In this document: in pieces, positions 16,521-24,011 of the stretch | Layout of the letters: each line of letters opens with the position of its first letter | Position numbering within the stretch: the first letter of the stretch is position 1 | Assembly: GCA_913048495.1 (NCBI GenBank) | Contig: CAJWWA010000008.1 | Location: forward strand, 1-32,538 | Length of the DNA: 32,538 nucleotides | From: an uncultured Halieaceae bacterium | GTDB lineage: Bacteria > Pseudomonadota > Gammaproteobacteria > Pseudomonadales > Halieaceae | Direction: 5' to 3' | Notes under the pieces: generated by a model | What the model was told of the DNA's origin: nothing | The model's database searches: none | The model's input: only the letters and a program-made list of their open reading frames with translations | Position numbers and translations under genes: made by a program

Positions 16521-17252
16521 TCAGGCACCGCTGCCGAAACGCTCGGCAAAGGCGCGGATGCGCGCCGCATTGGCGCCCAGGTCGCTCACCCCTACCCGGG
16601 ACGCCGAGCGCAGGTCGACCCGGCTGCCGTCTTCGTCACTGCGCACGCGGATCACGACGTCGTCCTTGAAGGCCATGATCGCCGTGGTGTCCACCGCCTC
16701 GATGAAGCCGGCGTTTTCGTCGCTGCGCAGCACCTCCCAGCCGAGGTCGCGGGCGATCGCCTCGGCGCGGGCGAAGGTCTCGCCGTAGGGGGCGCTGCTG
16801 TAGAGCGTGTCGAGGTCCGGGTAGGCCTGCGCCTGCTGCGCCTGGACCGCCGGGTCGAGCTCGAGGCTGTTCGCCTCCGGGCCGCGGGCCTCGCGCACCG
16901 CTTCGAAACGGGGCGGATCCGCGAGGTCGGTGGTGATGTCGTGGATCGGCGGCACGTCCCGGGCGGCCATCGCGCTCACCAGCAGCAGGGCGCCGGGCAG
17001 CGCGGGCAGGGCGCGCAGGGCGATGGCCCCGCGGCGGCTGCCGTTGCGCGGCAGCAGCGCGGCGACGGCGTACCAGGCGAGCACGAGCAGGCTGGCCAGG
17101 CAGGCGACGGCGTAGAGCATCAGCCCCTGCTGCCACTGGCCCGCGCGCACGGTGAGCACGGCCAGCGCGACCAGCGTGAGGAAGGCCCAGGCCAGGTAGC
17201 CGGGCCAGCGCAGGAGCGCCGGCAGGGTCCCGGCTGTCGCCGCGGTACTCAT
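16521..17252 (-). CDS. DUF1499 family membrane protein
   Basis: The 243-residue protein has about three N-terminal membrane spans: [36 protein letters not shown] and [17 protein letters not shown] soluble DUF1499 domain follows, starting at the hallmark [16 protein letters not shown] and ending with [20 protein letters not shown] and FAERF. The molecular function of DUF1499 is unknown. Its ATG overlaps the htpX stop (ATGA at 17249-17252), and the protease start lies at its end, so it is translated in lockstep with two membrane quality-control proteases. That context is the best clue to its role. Confidence 0.92.
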   Translation of the reverse strand: MSTAATAGTLPALLRWPGYLAWAFLTLVALAVLTVRAGQWQQGLMLYAVACLASLLVLAWYAVAALLPRNGSRRGAIALRALPALPGALLLVSAMAARDVPPIHDITTDLADPPRFEAVREARGPEANSLELDPAVQAQQAQAYPDLDTLYSSAPYGETFARAEAIARDLGWEVLRSDENAGFIEAVDTTAIMAFKDDVVIRVRSDEDGSRVDLRSASRVGVSDLGANAARIRAFAERFGSGA

Positions 17253-18139
17253 GCGCCACCCCGCAGGGCGCGGATGCGGTCGTCGAGCGGCGGGTGGCTG
17301 GCAAGCAGTCGCATGAAGCCCTCCTTGAAGCCCTCGCTGATGCCGAAGGCGGTGAGTTCCCCGGGCAGGTCATCCTGCTTCGGTTGCCCGGCGCGGAGCC
17401 GTTCGAGGGCCCCGACCATGGCGGACGTGCCGGCGAGGCGGGCGCCGGCGGCGTCGGCGCGGTACTCGCGCCAGCGCGAGAAGCGGGCCACGATCATGCT
17501 CGCCAGGATGCCGAGGACGATCTCGGCGACGATGGTCACGATGAAGTAGCCGATACCGTAGCCGCGCTCGGTCTTGAACACCACCCGGTCCACGGTGTGG
17601 CCGATGATGCGGGCGAAGAACATGACGAAGGTGTTGACCACGCCCTGGATCAGCGTGAGCGTCACCATGTCGCCGTTGGCGACGTGGCCGATCTCGTGCG
17701 CCATGACCGCGCGCACCTCGTCCTGCGGGAAGTGGCGCAGCATGCCGGCGCTCACCGCGACCAGGGCGGCGTTGCGGTTCCAGCCGGTGGCGAAGGCGTT
17801 CGGCTGCTCAGAGGGAAAGATGGCGACCTCGGGCATGGCGATGCCCGCGTCCTTCGCCAGCTCACCCACGGTGGCCACGAGCCACTGCTCGGAGCCGTTG
17901 CGCGGCTGCTCGATCACGTAGGCGCCGGTGGCGCGCTTCGCCATCCACTTCGACAGCAGCAGCGAGATGAACGCGCCGCCCATGCCGAAGAGCCCGCAGA
18001 AGACCAGCAGCGCCTGCAGGTTGAGGTCCACGCCGTTGGCGGCGAGGATGCCCTGGAAGCCGAGCAGGTTGAAGATCGTACCGACCAGCACCAGCACGGC
18101 GAGGTTGGTGGCCAGGAAAAGCAGGATGCGCATGGGCAT
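17249..18139 (-). CDS. htpX: Membrane-bound zinc metalloprotease HtpX
   Basis: HtpX cleaves misfolded inner-membrane proteins on the cytoplasmic side, overlapping functionally with FtsH. The 296-residue protein aligns well with E. coli HtpX. It shows two N-terminal spans, [19 protein letters not shown], and the zinc motif HEIGH (His148, Glu149, His152). Two further spans and the third ligand Glu225 ([15 protein letters not shown]) follow, with the C-terminal [12 protein letters not shown]. The start ATG 18139 follows GGGAGG. ATG 18133, two codons downstream, matches the E. coli N-terminus equally well. Regulation is probably by heat: a near-consensus sigma-32 promoter lies at 18185-18213. It is the first gene of a four-gene unit. 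Confidence 0.97.
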   Translation of the reverse strand: MPMRILLFLATNLAVLVLVGTIFNLLGFQGILAANGVDLNLQALLVFCGLFGMGGAFISLLLSKWMAKRATGAYVIEQPRNGSEQWLVATVGELAKDAGIAMPEVAIFPSEQPNAFATGWNRNAALVAVSAGMLRHFPQDEVRAVMAHEIGHVANGDMVTLTLIQGVVNTFVMFFARIIGHTVDRVVFKTERGYGIGYFIVTIVAEIVLGILASMIVARFSRWREYRADAAGARLAGTSAMVGALERLRAGQPKQDDLPGELTAFGISEGFKEGFMRLLASHPPLDDRIRALRGGA

Positions 18140-18184
18140 GACGGGGTTCCTCCCGAGGAACTGCTAACGCCTGTTGGACAGCCT

Positions 18185-18213
18185 TAGATGGGGCCTGCCG
18201 GCCGGGGTTCAAG
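18185..18213 (-). promoter_or_regulatory. Sigma-32 (heat-shock) promoter for the htpX operon
   Basis: On the minus strand CTTGAAC (18213-18207), a 13-nt spacer and CCCCATCTA (18193-18185) match the heat-shock consensus CTTGAAA-N13-15-CCCCATNTA with a single -35 mismatch; the preceding CC also fits. Predicted start is near 18178, leaving about 40 nt before ATG 18139 with a GGGAGG ribosome-binding site. The -35 element abuts the stop codon of the upstream 79-aa gene. htpX is a known heat-shock gene in E. coli. Confidence 0.75.
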
Positions 18214-18217
18214 GGGT

Positions 18218-18457
18218 TCAGGCGGCACTGGCCGGGGCGGGCTCCAGGGTCGGCTCGCCGCGCTCGCCGAGCGGCGCGGCCTCGATGCGGCCGCGCAGGT
18301 CCACGTTCTTCGCGCTCAGCTCGACCAGGGTGTTCACGGCCTCGTCGCGATGCCGGTAGCGGGCGACCTGGCGCGGGTCGCGACCGTCGACCCACTCCTT
18401 GCCCTTGCTCCAGTAGGCACCCTGCTGGTTGCGAATGACGTAGACCTCCTGCTCCAT
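18218..18457 (-). CDS. Conserved-looking hypothetical protein, 79 aa
   Basis: I do not recognise a family. The product is soluble, beginning MEQEVYVIRNQQGAYWSKGK, and reads like a small domain describing a displayed or echoed value (YVIRN..G.YW.....W), then HRDEAVNTLVELSAKNVDLR and a proline/alanine tail. It has no signal peptide or membrane span. AGGAG lies immediately upstream of the ATG, with a second GGGAG 8 nt further. It sits between the J-domain gene and the htpX promoter on the same strand, so it may be cotranscribed with the VWA/J-domain pair. Codon use matches its neighbours. Confidence 0.75.
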   Translation of the reverse strand: MEQEVYVIRNQQGAYWSKGKEWVDGRDPRQVARYRHRDEAVNTLVELSAKNVDLRGRIEAAPLGERGEPTLEPAPASAA

Positions 18458-18507
18458 GGCTCCTGTCTGTCTCCCTTCCGGCTGAATCCTGTGGCTGGAC
18501 CGCTATG

Positions 18508-19242
18508 CTAACGCAGCAGCAGGTCCTTTGCCTCGTTGACCTTGGCGGCCAGGTAGTCATTGCCGCCGCGGTCCGGGTGAAGTTTCTGCATCAGGCGCCG
18601 GTGCGCCGCGATGATGTCGTCCCGGGTCGCCGCCTCGCCGAGACCGAGGACCGCCAGCGCCTCGCTGCGGGTCATGCCGCCGTTGTCCTGTGACTCCTGC
18701 TGCGCACGTTCGCCATCGCCGCCGTCGCCGGGCGCCTCGCCGGGGAAACGCTGCTCGAGGTAGCTGTCGAGCAGCTGCACCGCCTCCGGGTCTTCCGCCG
18801 CGCACCAGCGGCGCAGCTCGCCGAGCTGCGAGCGGTCCATCTCGTCGAGGCGCCAGTCCTGCCAGGGGCCGGCGAGCACCTCGCCGGAGAGCGCGCCGCT
18901 GTCGTGGTCGAGGTGCATGGCGAGGGTCCGCGTCTTCACCGTGGACTGGCCGCCGCCGGCCGGTTGCGCCCCCGCGGACTGCTGCCGCCACTGGGCGAGC
19001 ACGGGGAACAGGCGCAGCAGCACCGGCAGGGCCTGCCGGGCGGCCACGAGGAGACCGGTCAGGGCGGCGCCGACCCAGTGCATCTTTCCGGCGAGGGTCA
19101 GCAGCACCACGGCCACCACCGCCACGCCCACCGCGATACGCAGCATCTCGCCGCGCCGCTTGTGCGGCGGCAGTGCCTGCACCCGGCGATAGAGCAGGTA
19201 GGCCGTGGCGAGCACGGCCAGGAGCAGTACGATTCGGGGCAC
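18508..19242 (-). CDS. Membrane-anchored J-domain (DnaJ-like) protein
   Basis: A probable co-chaperone that recruits DnaK to the inner membrane. The 244-residue protein has two N-terminal hydrophobic segments (VLLLAVLATAYLLY and IAVGVAVVAVVLLTLAG) and a linker rich in Gln and Gly. The middle region contains MHLDHDSGALSGEVLAGPW and LLDSYLEQRFPGEAP. A C-terminal J domain (about residues 187-244, MTRSEALAVLGLGEAATRDD) includes the HPD tripeptide at 222-224 (LHPDRGGNDYLAAKVNEAKD). The C-terminal J domain behind a membrane anchor resembles TIM14-like and DjlA-like proteins rather than DnaJ itself. The start is GTG 19242, 12 nt after the VWA gene. The middle region resembles a conserved segment of TerB/J-type proteins, but I cannot assign it. 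Confidence 0.88.
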   Translation of the reverse strand: MPRIVLLLAVLATAYLLYRRVQALPPHKRRGEMLRIAVGVAVVAVVLLTLAGKMHWVGAALTGLLVAARQALPVLLRLFPVLAQWRQQSAGAQPAGGGQSTVKTRTLAMHLDHDSGALSGEVLAGPWQDWRLDEMDRSQLGELRRWCAAEDPEAVQLLDSYLEQRFPGEAPGDGGDGERAQQESQDNGGMTRSEALAVLGLGEAATRDDIIAAHRRLMQKLHPDRGGNDYLAAKVNEAKDLLLR

Positions 19243-19254
19243 GGGGCGGGGACC

Positions 19255-19941
19255 TCAGCGCTCGAGCTTTTCGAGCAGGAGTCTAGCACCGTCCGAGGGG
19301 CTCTTCTCCAGCGCCTCGCGGCCGCCGGCGGCATAGCGGGCGACGGCGCCGAGGAGGCCGGCCAGCCGGTCGGCGCTGGCGCGGTCGAAGTCGAGGCGGG
19401 CGCCGCCGCTCAGCCGGGCGAGCTGCTCGAAGCAGGCGGTCACGGCGGGCTGCCCGCCCTCCTGGAACAGGAACAGCGGCAGGCGCTTCAGGCCGCACTC
19501 CCCCGCGAGCCCGGCGAGGCCGCCGGCGTCCTCCTCCATGGCGTCGCCGATGAAGATCGCCGCCCGCACAGGCCGCCGGGCGTGCTCGGCGAGGGCGTGG
19601 CGCAGCACGCGGGTGAGCTGCGTCCGCCCCGCCGCGCACTGTACCCGGCTCATGGACCGCGCCAGGGCGCCGGCGCTGCCGGTCCAGGCCGTGGCCTGGA
19701 ACTCGCCCAGGCCGCGGTAGTAGCACAGCTGTACCGACAGGCTCGCCAGGCGCTCCGTGGCGAGGAACATCTCGCCCTGCAGCTGGCAGGCGAGGTCCCA
19801 GGTGGGTTGGCGGCTGGCCGTGGCATCGACCGCGAACAGCAGCCGCGGGCTGCGCTCGGCAAAGGCCTGGAGGTTGCGCCGCTTGTCGAGGAAACGCGCG
19901 ACCTCGCCGCGGCCGGCGGGTTTGGCGGGGGAGCGGCTCAT
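19255..19941 (-). CDS. VWA-domain protein paired with a J-domain protein
   Basis: A cytosolic von Willebrand factor A-like protein of unknown target. I choose ATG 19941 (228 aa) because GAGG precedes it at good distance; the frame stays open further upstream without a good start. The MIDAS metal site is present as Asp39-x-Thr41-x-Ser43 (LLFAVDATASRQPTW), with a later acidic loop FIGDAMEEDAGGLAGLAG and the intervening strand LSVQLCYYRGLGEF. There is no signal peptide. The next gene, 12 nt downstream, encodes the membrane J-domain protein, and a TTGGAG-N17-TAAGAT promoter lies upstream. The pair may act together in protein handling, but this is inference. Confidence 0.85.
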   Translation of the reverse strand: MSRSPAKPAGRGEVARFLDKRRNLQAFAERSPRLLFAVDATASRQPTWDLACQLQGEMFLATERLASLSVQLCYYRGLGEFQATAWTGSAGALARSMSRVQCAAGRTQLTRVLRHALAEHARRPVRAAIFIGDAMEEDAGGLAGLAGECGLKRLPLFLFQEGGQPAVTACFEQLARLSGGARLDFDRASADRLAGLLGAVARYAAGGREALEKSPSDGARLLLEKLER

Positions 19942-19967
19942 GATCGGGGCCTCGGTCTCATGGGTCG

Positions 19968-19996
19968 ATCTTAGCGCCGGGGCCCGGTGGCTCCAA
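19968..19996 (-). promoter_or_regulatory. Candidate sigma-70 promoter for the VWA/J-domain genes
   Basis: On the minus strand TTGGAG (19996-19991) and TAAGAT (19973-19968) are separated by 17 nt. Predicted start is about 20 nt upstream of ATG 19941. It faces a TACACT box (20014-20019) that could serve as -10 for msrA on the other strand, though no good -35 accompanies that box. Confidence 0.5.
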
Positions 19997-20121
19997 GGCG
20001 CCCGCAAGCGCGCTACACTTGCGGCTGGCGACCCGCCGGCCAGCGGCAGGGAATGCGAGCCTGCAACGCGAACAGGTAACGGGACGTCGCCACCGGAACC
20101 AGCAACGAGCGCAGCGAGGAG

Positions 20122-21267
20122 TCACCCATGGCCAGCCTGTTTTCCATCCGCAAGAAGCACGCCCTGCCTTCCGCCGAGGAGGCGCTGCCCGGCCGTGACG
20201 AGCCGATGGCGGTGCCGGAGCGCCACGCGGTCCTGGCGACACCGCTGCGGGGGCCCTTCCCGGCACCCCTGGAGCAGGTGGTGCTGGGCATGGGCTGTTT
20301 CTGGGGCGCCGAGCGCCGCTTCTGGGAGCAGCCGGGCGTCTACACCACGGCCGTCGGCTATGCCGGCGGTCACACGCCGAACCCGGGCTATCGCGAGGTG
20401 TGCTCGGGCAGGACGGGCCACACGGAAGCCGTGCTCGTCGTCTTTGACCCGGCGGTGCTGTCCTTCGACGCGGTGCTGAAGCTGTTCTGGGAGGGGCACG
20501 ACCCGACCCAGGGCATGCGCCAGGGCAACGATATCGGCACCCAGTACCGCTCCGCGATCTACACCGCAAACGCGGCGCAGCAGCAGGCGGCGGAGGCCTC
20601 CCGGGCACAGTACCAGGCGGCGCTCACCGCCGCCGGCTACGGCGAGATCACCACGGAGATTGCGCCGGCGGGCCCGTTCTATTACGCGGAGGATTACCAC
20701 CAGCAGTACCTGGCGAAGAACCCCGGCGGTTACTGCGGTCTCGGCGGCACGGGTGTGAGCTGCCCGGCGGGGCTGGATATCGCCGGCTGAAGCGGGGCCT
20801 GCGCCGGCAGGCCCCCAGAAGTCCTCGTCGACTTCGTCGAGACTTTCCTCGGGTTCCACCAGCTCCAGCTGTTCCATCAGGTGGATGGCGATGGCGACGA
20901 AGTCCGAGTCTGTGATGATCCCGACCAGGGCGCCGTCCCGGGTCACCGGCAGGCACCCCATGCGCTGCTTCTGCAGGTGCAGCGCCACGCCGCGCAGGCT
21001 GGCGTGTTCGTCCACGGTCTGGACCGGCGAACTCATGACCGCCGACAGCGGCACGGCCGCGTGGTCCTCGCGGTGGCTCTCGAGGGTCGAGTCGCTGGCC
21101 GCGAGCACATCGCGGTGGGAGACGAGGCCGATGATCGTGTGCTCGGCACTCACTACCGGGATATGGCGGATGTGGTGCGCGTTCATCAGGCGACGCGCGT
21201 CCGCCAGCGTGTCATCGGGCCCCAGGGTGTAGGGCTCGCGGGTCATGATCTCTGCAACACTCAGCAT
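20122..21267 (-). CDS. Two-CBS-domain protein; frame continues antisense through all of msrA
   Basis: The first 150 residues form a normal stand-alone pair of CBS domains, which bind adenosyl ligands and regulate partner proteins. CBS1 spans roughly residues 5-58 ([37 protein letters not shown]). CBS2 spans roughly 76-130 ([39 protein letters not shown]). An acidic end [11 protein letters not shown] is a typical terminus. No stop follows: codon 151 is TGG, and the frame stays open for 231 more codons to 20122, antisense to the whole of msrA. That extension is Arg/Leu/Ala-rich and looks like a frame shadow. The functional gene is probably about 20815-21267, with the stop lost by mutation or a sequence error. 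The start ATG 21267 has no strong ribosome-binding site. Confidence 0.8.
   Translation of the reverse strand: MLSVAEIMTREPYTLGPDDTLADARRLMNAHHIRHIPVVSAEHTIIGLVSHRDVLAASDSTLESHREDHAAVPLSAVMSSPVQTVDEHASLRGVALHLQKQRMGCLPVTRDGALVGIITDSDFVAIAIHLMEQLELVEPEESLDEVDEDFWGPAGAGPASAGDIQPRRAAHTRAAETAVTAGVLRQVLLVVILRVIERARRRNLRGDLAVAGGGERRLVLCPGGLRRLLLRRVCGVDRGAVLGADIVALAHALGRVVPLPEQLQHRVEGQHRRVKDDEHGFRVARPARAHLAIARVRRVTAGIADGRGVDARLLPEAALGAPETAHAQHHLLQGCREGPPQRCRQDRVALRHRHRLVTAGQRLLGGRQGVLLADGKQAGHG
20128..20790 (+). CDS. msrA: Peptide methionine sulfoxide reductase MsrA
   Basis: MsrA repairs oxidised proteins by reducing methionine-S-sulfoxide, using thioredoxin as electron source. The 220-residue product aligns closely with E. 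coli MsrA over its length. The catalytic Cys57 lies in [12 protein letters not shown], and the blocks [37 protein letters not shown] and [15 protein letters not shown] are intact. Resolving cysteines are Cys203 (GYCGLGG) and Cys212 (VSCP). The ATG follows GAGGAG. A leader of about 100 nt separates it from a possible -10 box TACACT (20014-20019). The entire gene is overlapped on the opposite strand by the read-on frame of the CBS-domain gene. Confidence 0.97.
   Translation: MASLFSIRKKHALPSAEEALPGRDEPMAVPERHAVLATPLRGPFPAPLEQVVLGMGCFWGAERRFWEQPGVYTTAVGYAGGHTPNPGYREVCSGRTGHTEAVLVVFDPAVLSFDAVLKLFWEGHDPTQGMRQGNDIGTQYRSAIYTANAAQQQAAEASRAQYQAALTAAGYGEITTEIAPAGPFYYAEDYHQQYLAKNPGGYCGLGGTGVSCPAGLDIAG
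20794..20815. terminator. Hairpin between the convergent msrA and CBS genes
   Basis: GGGGCCTGC (20794-20802) pairs perfectly with GCAGGCCCC (20807-20815) around a GCCG loop, 4 nt past the msrA stop. It is placed as a bidirectional terminator would be, but no T run follows on either strand. On the minus strand it begins exactly at codon 151 of the CBS gene, where a stop would be expected. Confidence 0.4.
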
Positions 21268-21396
21268 CTCGATTCCATGTCTCGTCTGATCGTTATCATT
21301 TGTTGGCCTGCTGCCGGCCCTTCCCGGCCGGTTGTTGCTGGTGACGTTACTGCGCGCGAGCCGCCCTGTCCTTGATACCGGTCAACGGTTGCATGC

Positions 21397-22122
21397 TCAG
21401 GCGAGGCCCGCGGGGGCGCCCAGGCGGCCGAGGGCGGCCACCAGCGCGGTCTCCACGCGCAGGGTGCGCGGGCCCAGGGAGACGGGCGTACAGCCCGCCG
21501 CCTCGAGCAGCCCGATCTCGAAGCGGTTGAACCCGGCCTCGGGGCCGATGGCGAGCAGGAGGGGGCCGGTAGGCGAGGCGGGGCAGGGCAGGGCCGCGCC
21601 GGGGTCGGCGACCAGGGCCCGGCGGCCGGCGCAGAGTGCCGGCAGCTCGTCCTCGGCAAAGGGGCGGAAGCGGCGGCGCAGGGTGACGGCCGGCAGCCGG
21701 GTGTCGCGGGCCTGCGCCGCACCGGCGAGGCAGTAGTCGCGCAGCGCGGCGTCGGCGAGCAGGTCGGACTGCCAGAAGCTCTTCTCGACGCGCTCGCTGT
21801 TGATCAGCACCAGGTCGCTGACGCCGAACTCGGCGACGGCGCGCAGCAGCCGCCTGAGCATCTTGGGCCGGGGCAGGGCGAGCACCAGCACCAGCGGCAG
21901 GCGCGGCGGCGGATCGCGTTCGAGGGCCACGGCGAGAAGGGCATTGTCGCCGTCGAGGTGAAGCAGCGTTGCCGTGCCCAGGCGCCCGCCGATCTCGCCG
22001 ACCGGCAGCGTGTGTCCCGGGGCGGCCTCGAAGACCTCGCGCAGGTGCCGGGCGCGGCGCCCGCGGATGCGCACCCGGTCATCGCCCTCCCGCTCGGATG
22101 CGTCGAACAGCAGCAGGTTCAC
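21397..22122 (-). CDS. rsmE: 16S rRNA (uracil-1498-N3)-methyltransferase RsmE
   Basis: RsmE methylates U1498 of 16S rRNA in the assembled 30S subunit, near the decoding site, using S-adenosylmethionine. The 241-residue protein has an N-terminal PUA-like domain (VRIRGRRARHLREVFEAAPG) and a C-terminal SPOUT knotted methyltransferase domain. Signature blocks are LALPRPKMLRRLLRAVAEFG, LLLAIGPEAGFNRFEI and VSLGPRTLRVETALVAALG. The usual GPEGGF reads GPEAGF here, a mild variation. The gene starts 21 nt downstream of the rimO stop, so it is probably cotranscribed with rimO, another 30S-modifying enzyme. Confidence 0.94.
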   Translation of the reverse strand: MNLLLFDASEREGDDRVRIRGRRARHLREVFEAAPGHTLPVGEIGGRLGTATLLHLDGDNALLAVALERDPPPRLPLVLVLALPRPKMLRRLLRAVAEFGVSDLVLINSERVEKSFWQSDLLADAALRDYCLAGAAQARDTRLPAVTLRRRFRPFAEDELPALCAGRRALVADPGAALPCPASPTGPLLLAIGPEAGFNRFEIGLLEAAGCTPVSLGPRTLRVETALVAALGRLGAPAGLA

Positions 22123-22143
22123 GCGGCGTCGCCGTTCGGCGCG

Positions 22144-23457
22144 TCAGCCCGCCCGGAGGTCGTAGGCGTCTGCCGCCGTGACCTGGGCCTCGACGAGGTC
22201 GCCGGGGGAGAGCTCCGTGATGCCGTCGAGGAACACGCGGCCGTCGATCTCCGGCGCATCGCCCCGCGAGCGGCCGACCGCGCCGTTCCCGTCCACCTCG
22301 TCGATGAGGACCTCGATCCACTGGCCGACCTTCGCCTGCTGTTTCTCCTCGCTGATCGCCTGCTGCACTTCCATGAAGCGCGCCCAGCGCTCTTCCTTGA
22401 CCGCCTCCGGTACCGGGTCCGGCAGGTCGTTGGCCGCGGCCCCGGCGACCGGCGAATACTGGAAGCAGCCGACGCGATCGAGGCGCGCCTCGCGCAGGAA
22501 GGCCAGGAGTTCCTCGAACTCCGCCTCGGTCTCGCCCGGGAAGCCGACGATAAAGGTGCTGCGCAGCGTGAGTTCGGGCACGGCGCTGCGCCAGCGGGCG
22601 ATACGCTCGAGGACTTTCTCCGCGGCCGCGGGGCGGCGCATGCGATTAAGTACCGTGGGGCTGCCGTGCTGGAAGGGGATGTCCAGGTAGGGAAGGATCC
22701 GGCCCTCGGCCATCAGCGGGATGATGTCGTCCACGTGCGGGTAGGGGTAGACATAGTGCAGCCGCACCCACACCCCGAGCTCGCCGAGGGCGCTGCAGAG
22801 AGACTGGAGGTTGCTCTTCAGCGGCCGGCCGTCCCAGAACCCCGTGCGGTACTTGAGATCGACGCCGTAGGCGCTCGTGTCCTGGGAGATGACCAGCAGT
22901 TCGCGCACACCGCTGCGCACCAGCCCCTCGGCCTCCGCCATGACGTCGCCGATCGGCCGGCTGACCAGGTCGCCGCGCATCGACGGGATGATGCAAAAGC
23001 GGCAGCGGTGGTTGCAGCCCTCGGAGATCTTCAGGTAGGCGTAGTGCCGCGGCGTCAGGCGCAACCCCGTACCGGGGACCAGGTCGACGAAGGGGTCCCG
23101 CTCGGTGGCGGGCGGAACGAACTCGCGCACGGCACCCACGACCTCTTCGTAGGCCGCCGGGCCGGTGACCGAAAGCACGGACGGGTTGGCCTTGCGGATC
23201 CGCTCGGCGTCCTCGCCGCGCCCCATGCAGCCGGTGACGATGACCCGGCCGTTCTCCGTCACCGCCTCGCTGATGGCGTCCAGGGACTCCTGCTTGGCGC
23301 TGTCGATGAAGCCGCAGGTGTTGACCACGACCACGTCCGCATCCTCGTAGGTCGGCACGATGTCGTAGCCGTCCAGCTTGAGCTGGGTGAGGATGCGCTC
23401 CGAGTCCACCAGCGCCTTGGGGCAGCCGAGGCTGATGAAGCCGACCTTGTTGCTCAT
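22144..23457 (-). CDS. rimO: Ribosomal protein S12 methylthiotransferase RimO
   Basis: RimO is a radical-SAM enzyme that adds a methylthio group to the conserved aspartate (Asp88 in E. coli numbering) of ribosomal protein S12. The 437-residue protein has the N-terminal UPF0004 domain with cluster cysteines Cys12 ([13 protein letters not shown]), Cys48 ([10 protein letters not shown]) and Cys77 (TGCMGR). The radical-SAM motif follows with Cys148, Cys152 and Cys155 ([17 protein letters not shown]). A C-terminal TRAM domain begins near [15 protein letters not shown]. The start ATG 23457 has no Shine-Dalgarno sequence; it is the last in a series of 14-bp repeats that each carry a copy of the start region. 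A strong promoter sits at 23572-23600. Confidence 0.97.
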   Translation of the reverse strand: MSNKVGFISLGCPKALVDSERILTQLKLDGYDIVPTYEDADVVVVNTCGFIDSAKQESLDAISEAVTENGRVIVTGCMGRGEDAERIRKANPSVLSVTGPAAYEEVVGAVREFVPPATERDPFVDLVPGTGLRLTPRHYAYLKISEGCNHRCRFCIIPSMRGDLVSRPIGDVMAEAEGLVRSGVRELLVISQDTSAYGVDLKYRTGFWDGRPLKSNLQSLCSALGELGVWVRLHYVYPYPHVDDIIPLMAEGRILPYLDIPFQHGSPTVLNRMRRPAAAEKVLERIARWRSAVPELTLRSTFIVGFPGETEAEFEELLAFLREARLDRVGCFQYSPVAGAAANDLPDPVPEAVKEERWARFMEVQQAISEEKQQAKVGQWIEVLIDEVDGNGAVGRSRGDAPEIDGRVFLDGITELSPGDLVEAQVTAADAYDLRAG

Positions 23458-23558
23458 GGGAAGTTGCTCACAGCGGGTTGCTCATTGCGGTTCGCTCATA
23501 CAGGGCTGCTCGTGGAGGGTTGCGCATGCGGCGTGGCGCAGGCCGTTGCTCCGGTGCG
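23449..23558 (-). repeat. 14-bp tandem repeat array in the rimO leader
   Basis: On the minus strand the consensus is CCNCNATGAGCAAC. Units lie at 23462-23449 (contains the rimO ATG), 23476-23463, 23490-23477, 23504-23491, 23518-23505 and 23532-23519, all exactly 14 bp. A shortened 12-bp unit (23544-23533) and another diverged copy (23558-23545) follow. Units 1-3 share GAGCAAC exactly; units 4-6 differ at a few positions. Because 14 is not a multiple of 3, successive start-codon copies fall in different frames. Confidence 0.85.
23454..23499 (-). other. Chain of three 5-codon minicistrons leading into rimO by stop/start overlap
   Basis: Three repeats encode short open frames: ATG 23499 (MSEPQ, stop 23484-23482), ATG 23485 (MSNPL, stop 23470-23468) and GTG 23471 (MSNFP, stop 23456-23454). 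Each TGA overlaps the next start as ATGA or GTGA, and the last overlaps the rimO ATG at 23457, whose product begins MSNKV. None has a clear Shine-Dalgarno site. The arrangement is what termination-reinitiation coupling would use. Translation of these frames is not shown. Confidence 0.5.
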
Positions 23559-23571
23559 GCGTGAACCGGCG

Positions 23572-23600
23572 ATTATACGGCGGCGGGAGTCCCCGGTGAA
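23572..23600 (-). promoter_or_regulatory. Sigma-70 promoter for rimO-rsmE
   Basis: On the minus strand TTCACC (23600-23595) is followed after exactly 17 nt by a perfect TATAAT (23577-23572). Transcription should start near 23565, giving a leader of about 107 nt that contains the whole 14-bp repeat array before the rimO ATG at 23457. Confidence 0.65.
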
Positions 23601-23671
23601 CGGTGGGGTGTCCCCGCGCCGGGTGATCTGTCAGACTGCACCATGACATGAACAGGAAGGGGCCTCGTGCC

Positions 23672-23968
23672 ATGCGACATTTCATTATCCTGGCCGCCGT
23701 GTGCGCCGCGGCAATCAGTGGCTGCGCCAGCAACTCGACCGCCGATGCCGCCGCGGGCGACCAGGTGGCTGCCAGCGGCGAAAAGCCCGAGCTGGTCTGC
23801 GAGCGGATCAAGACGACGGGCACGCGCTTTACCGAGAAGGTCTGCATGACCGAAGAGCAGTGGGAAGCCAAGCGCGCGGCGATGCAGGAAGGCGGTGCCA
23901 ACAGTACCCGCGAGTGGCAGCGCCGCGGCAAGATGGCCAACGATATCGGCTCGCCCACCGGGGGCTGA
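23672..23968 (+). CDS. Small predicted lipoprotein, 98 aa
   Basis: I choose ATG 23672 because GGAAGGGG (23655-23662) lies 9 nt upstream and the product then begins with a compact lipoprotein signal, MRHFIILAAVCAAAISGCAS, with Cys18 in the lipobox ISGC. ATG 23648 in the same frame is less likely. The mature part has a low-complexity linker and then ELVCERIKTTGTRFTEKVCM and TEEQWEAKRAAMQEG. This two-cysteine pattern (CERIKTTGTR..EKVC.T..QW) is seen in small secreted proteins of many gammaproteobacteria and xanthomonads, with no established function. It is transcribed away from rimO, with no other gene in its unit. Confidence 0.85.
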   Translation: MRHFIILAAVCAAAISGCASNSTADAAAGDQVAASGEKPELVCERIKTTGTRFTEKVCMTEEQWEAKRAAMQEGGANSTREWQRRGKMANDIGSPTGG

Positions 23969-24011
23969 CACCACGCCCCGCGTGCCTGAAGTTCGTTACT
24001 GAAGGCCCGCC

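Noticed and set aside
20122-20814. The 231-codon extension of the CBS protein as a genuine antisense-coded domain.
   Set aside because: Composition is that of a frame shadow and it ends just before the msrA start; stop loss or sequence error is simpler. It is kept only as part of the formal reading frame.
21314-21331. CCGGCC-N6-GGCCGG hairpin between rsmE and the CBS gene as a terminator.
   Set aside because: The stem is only 6 bp and no T run follows on the minus strand; TTGTTG on the plus strand has no gene to terminate.
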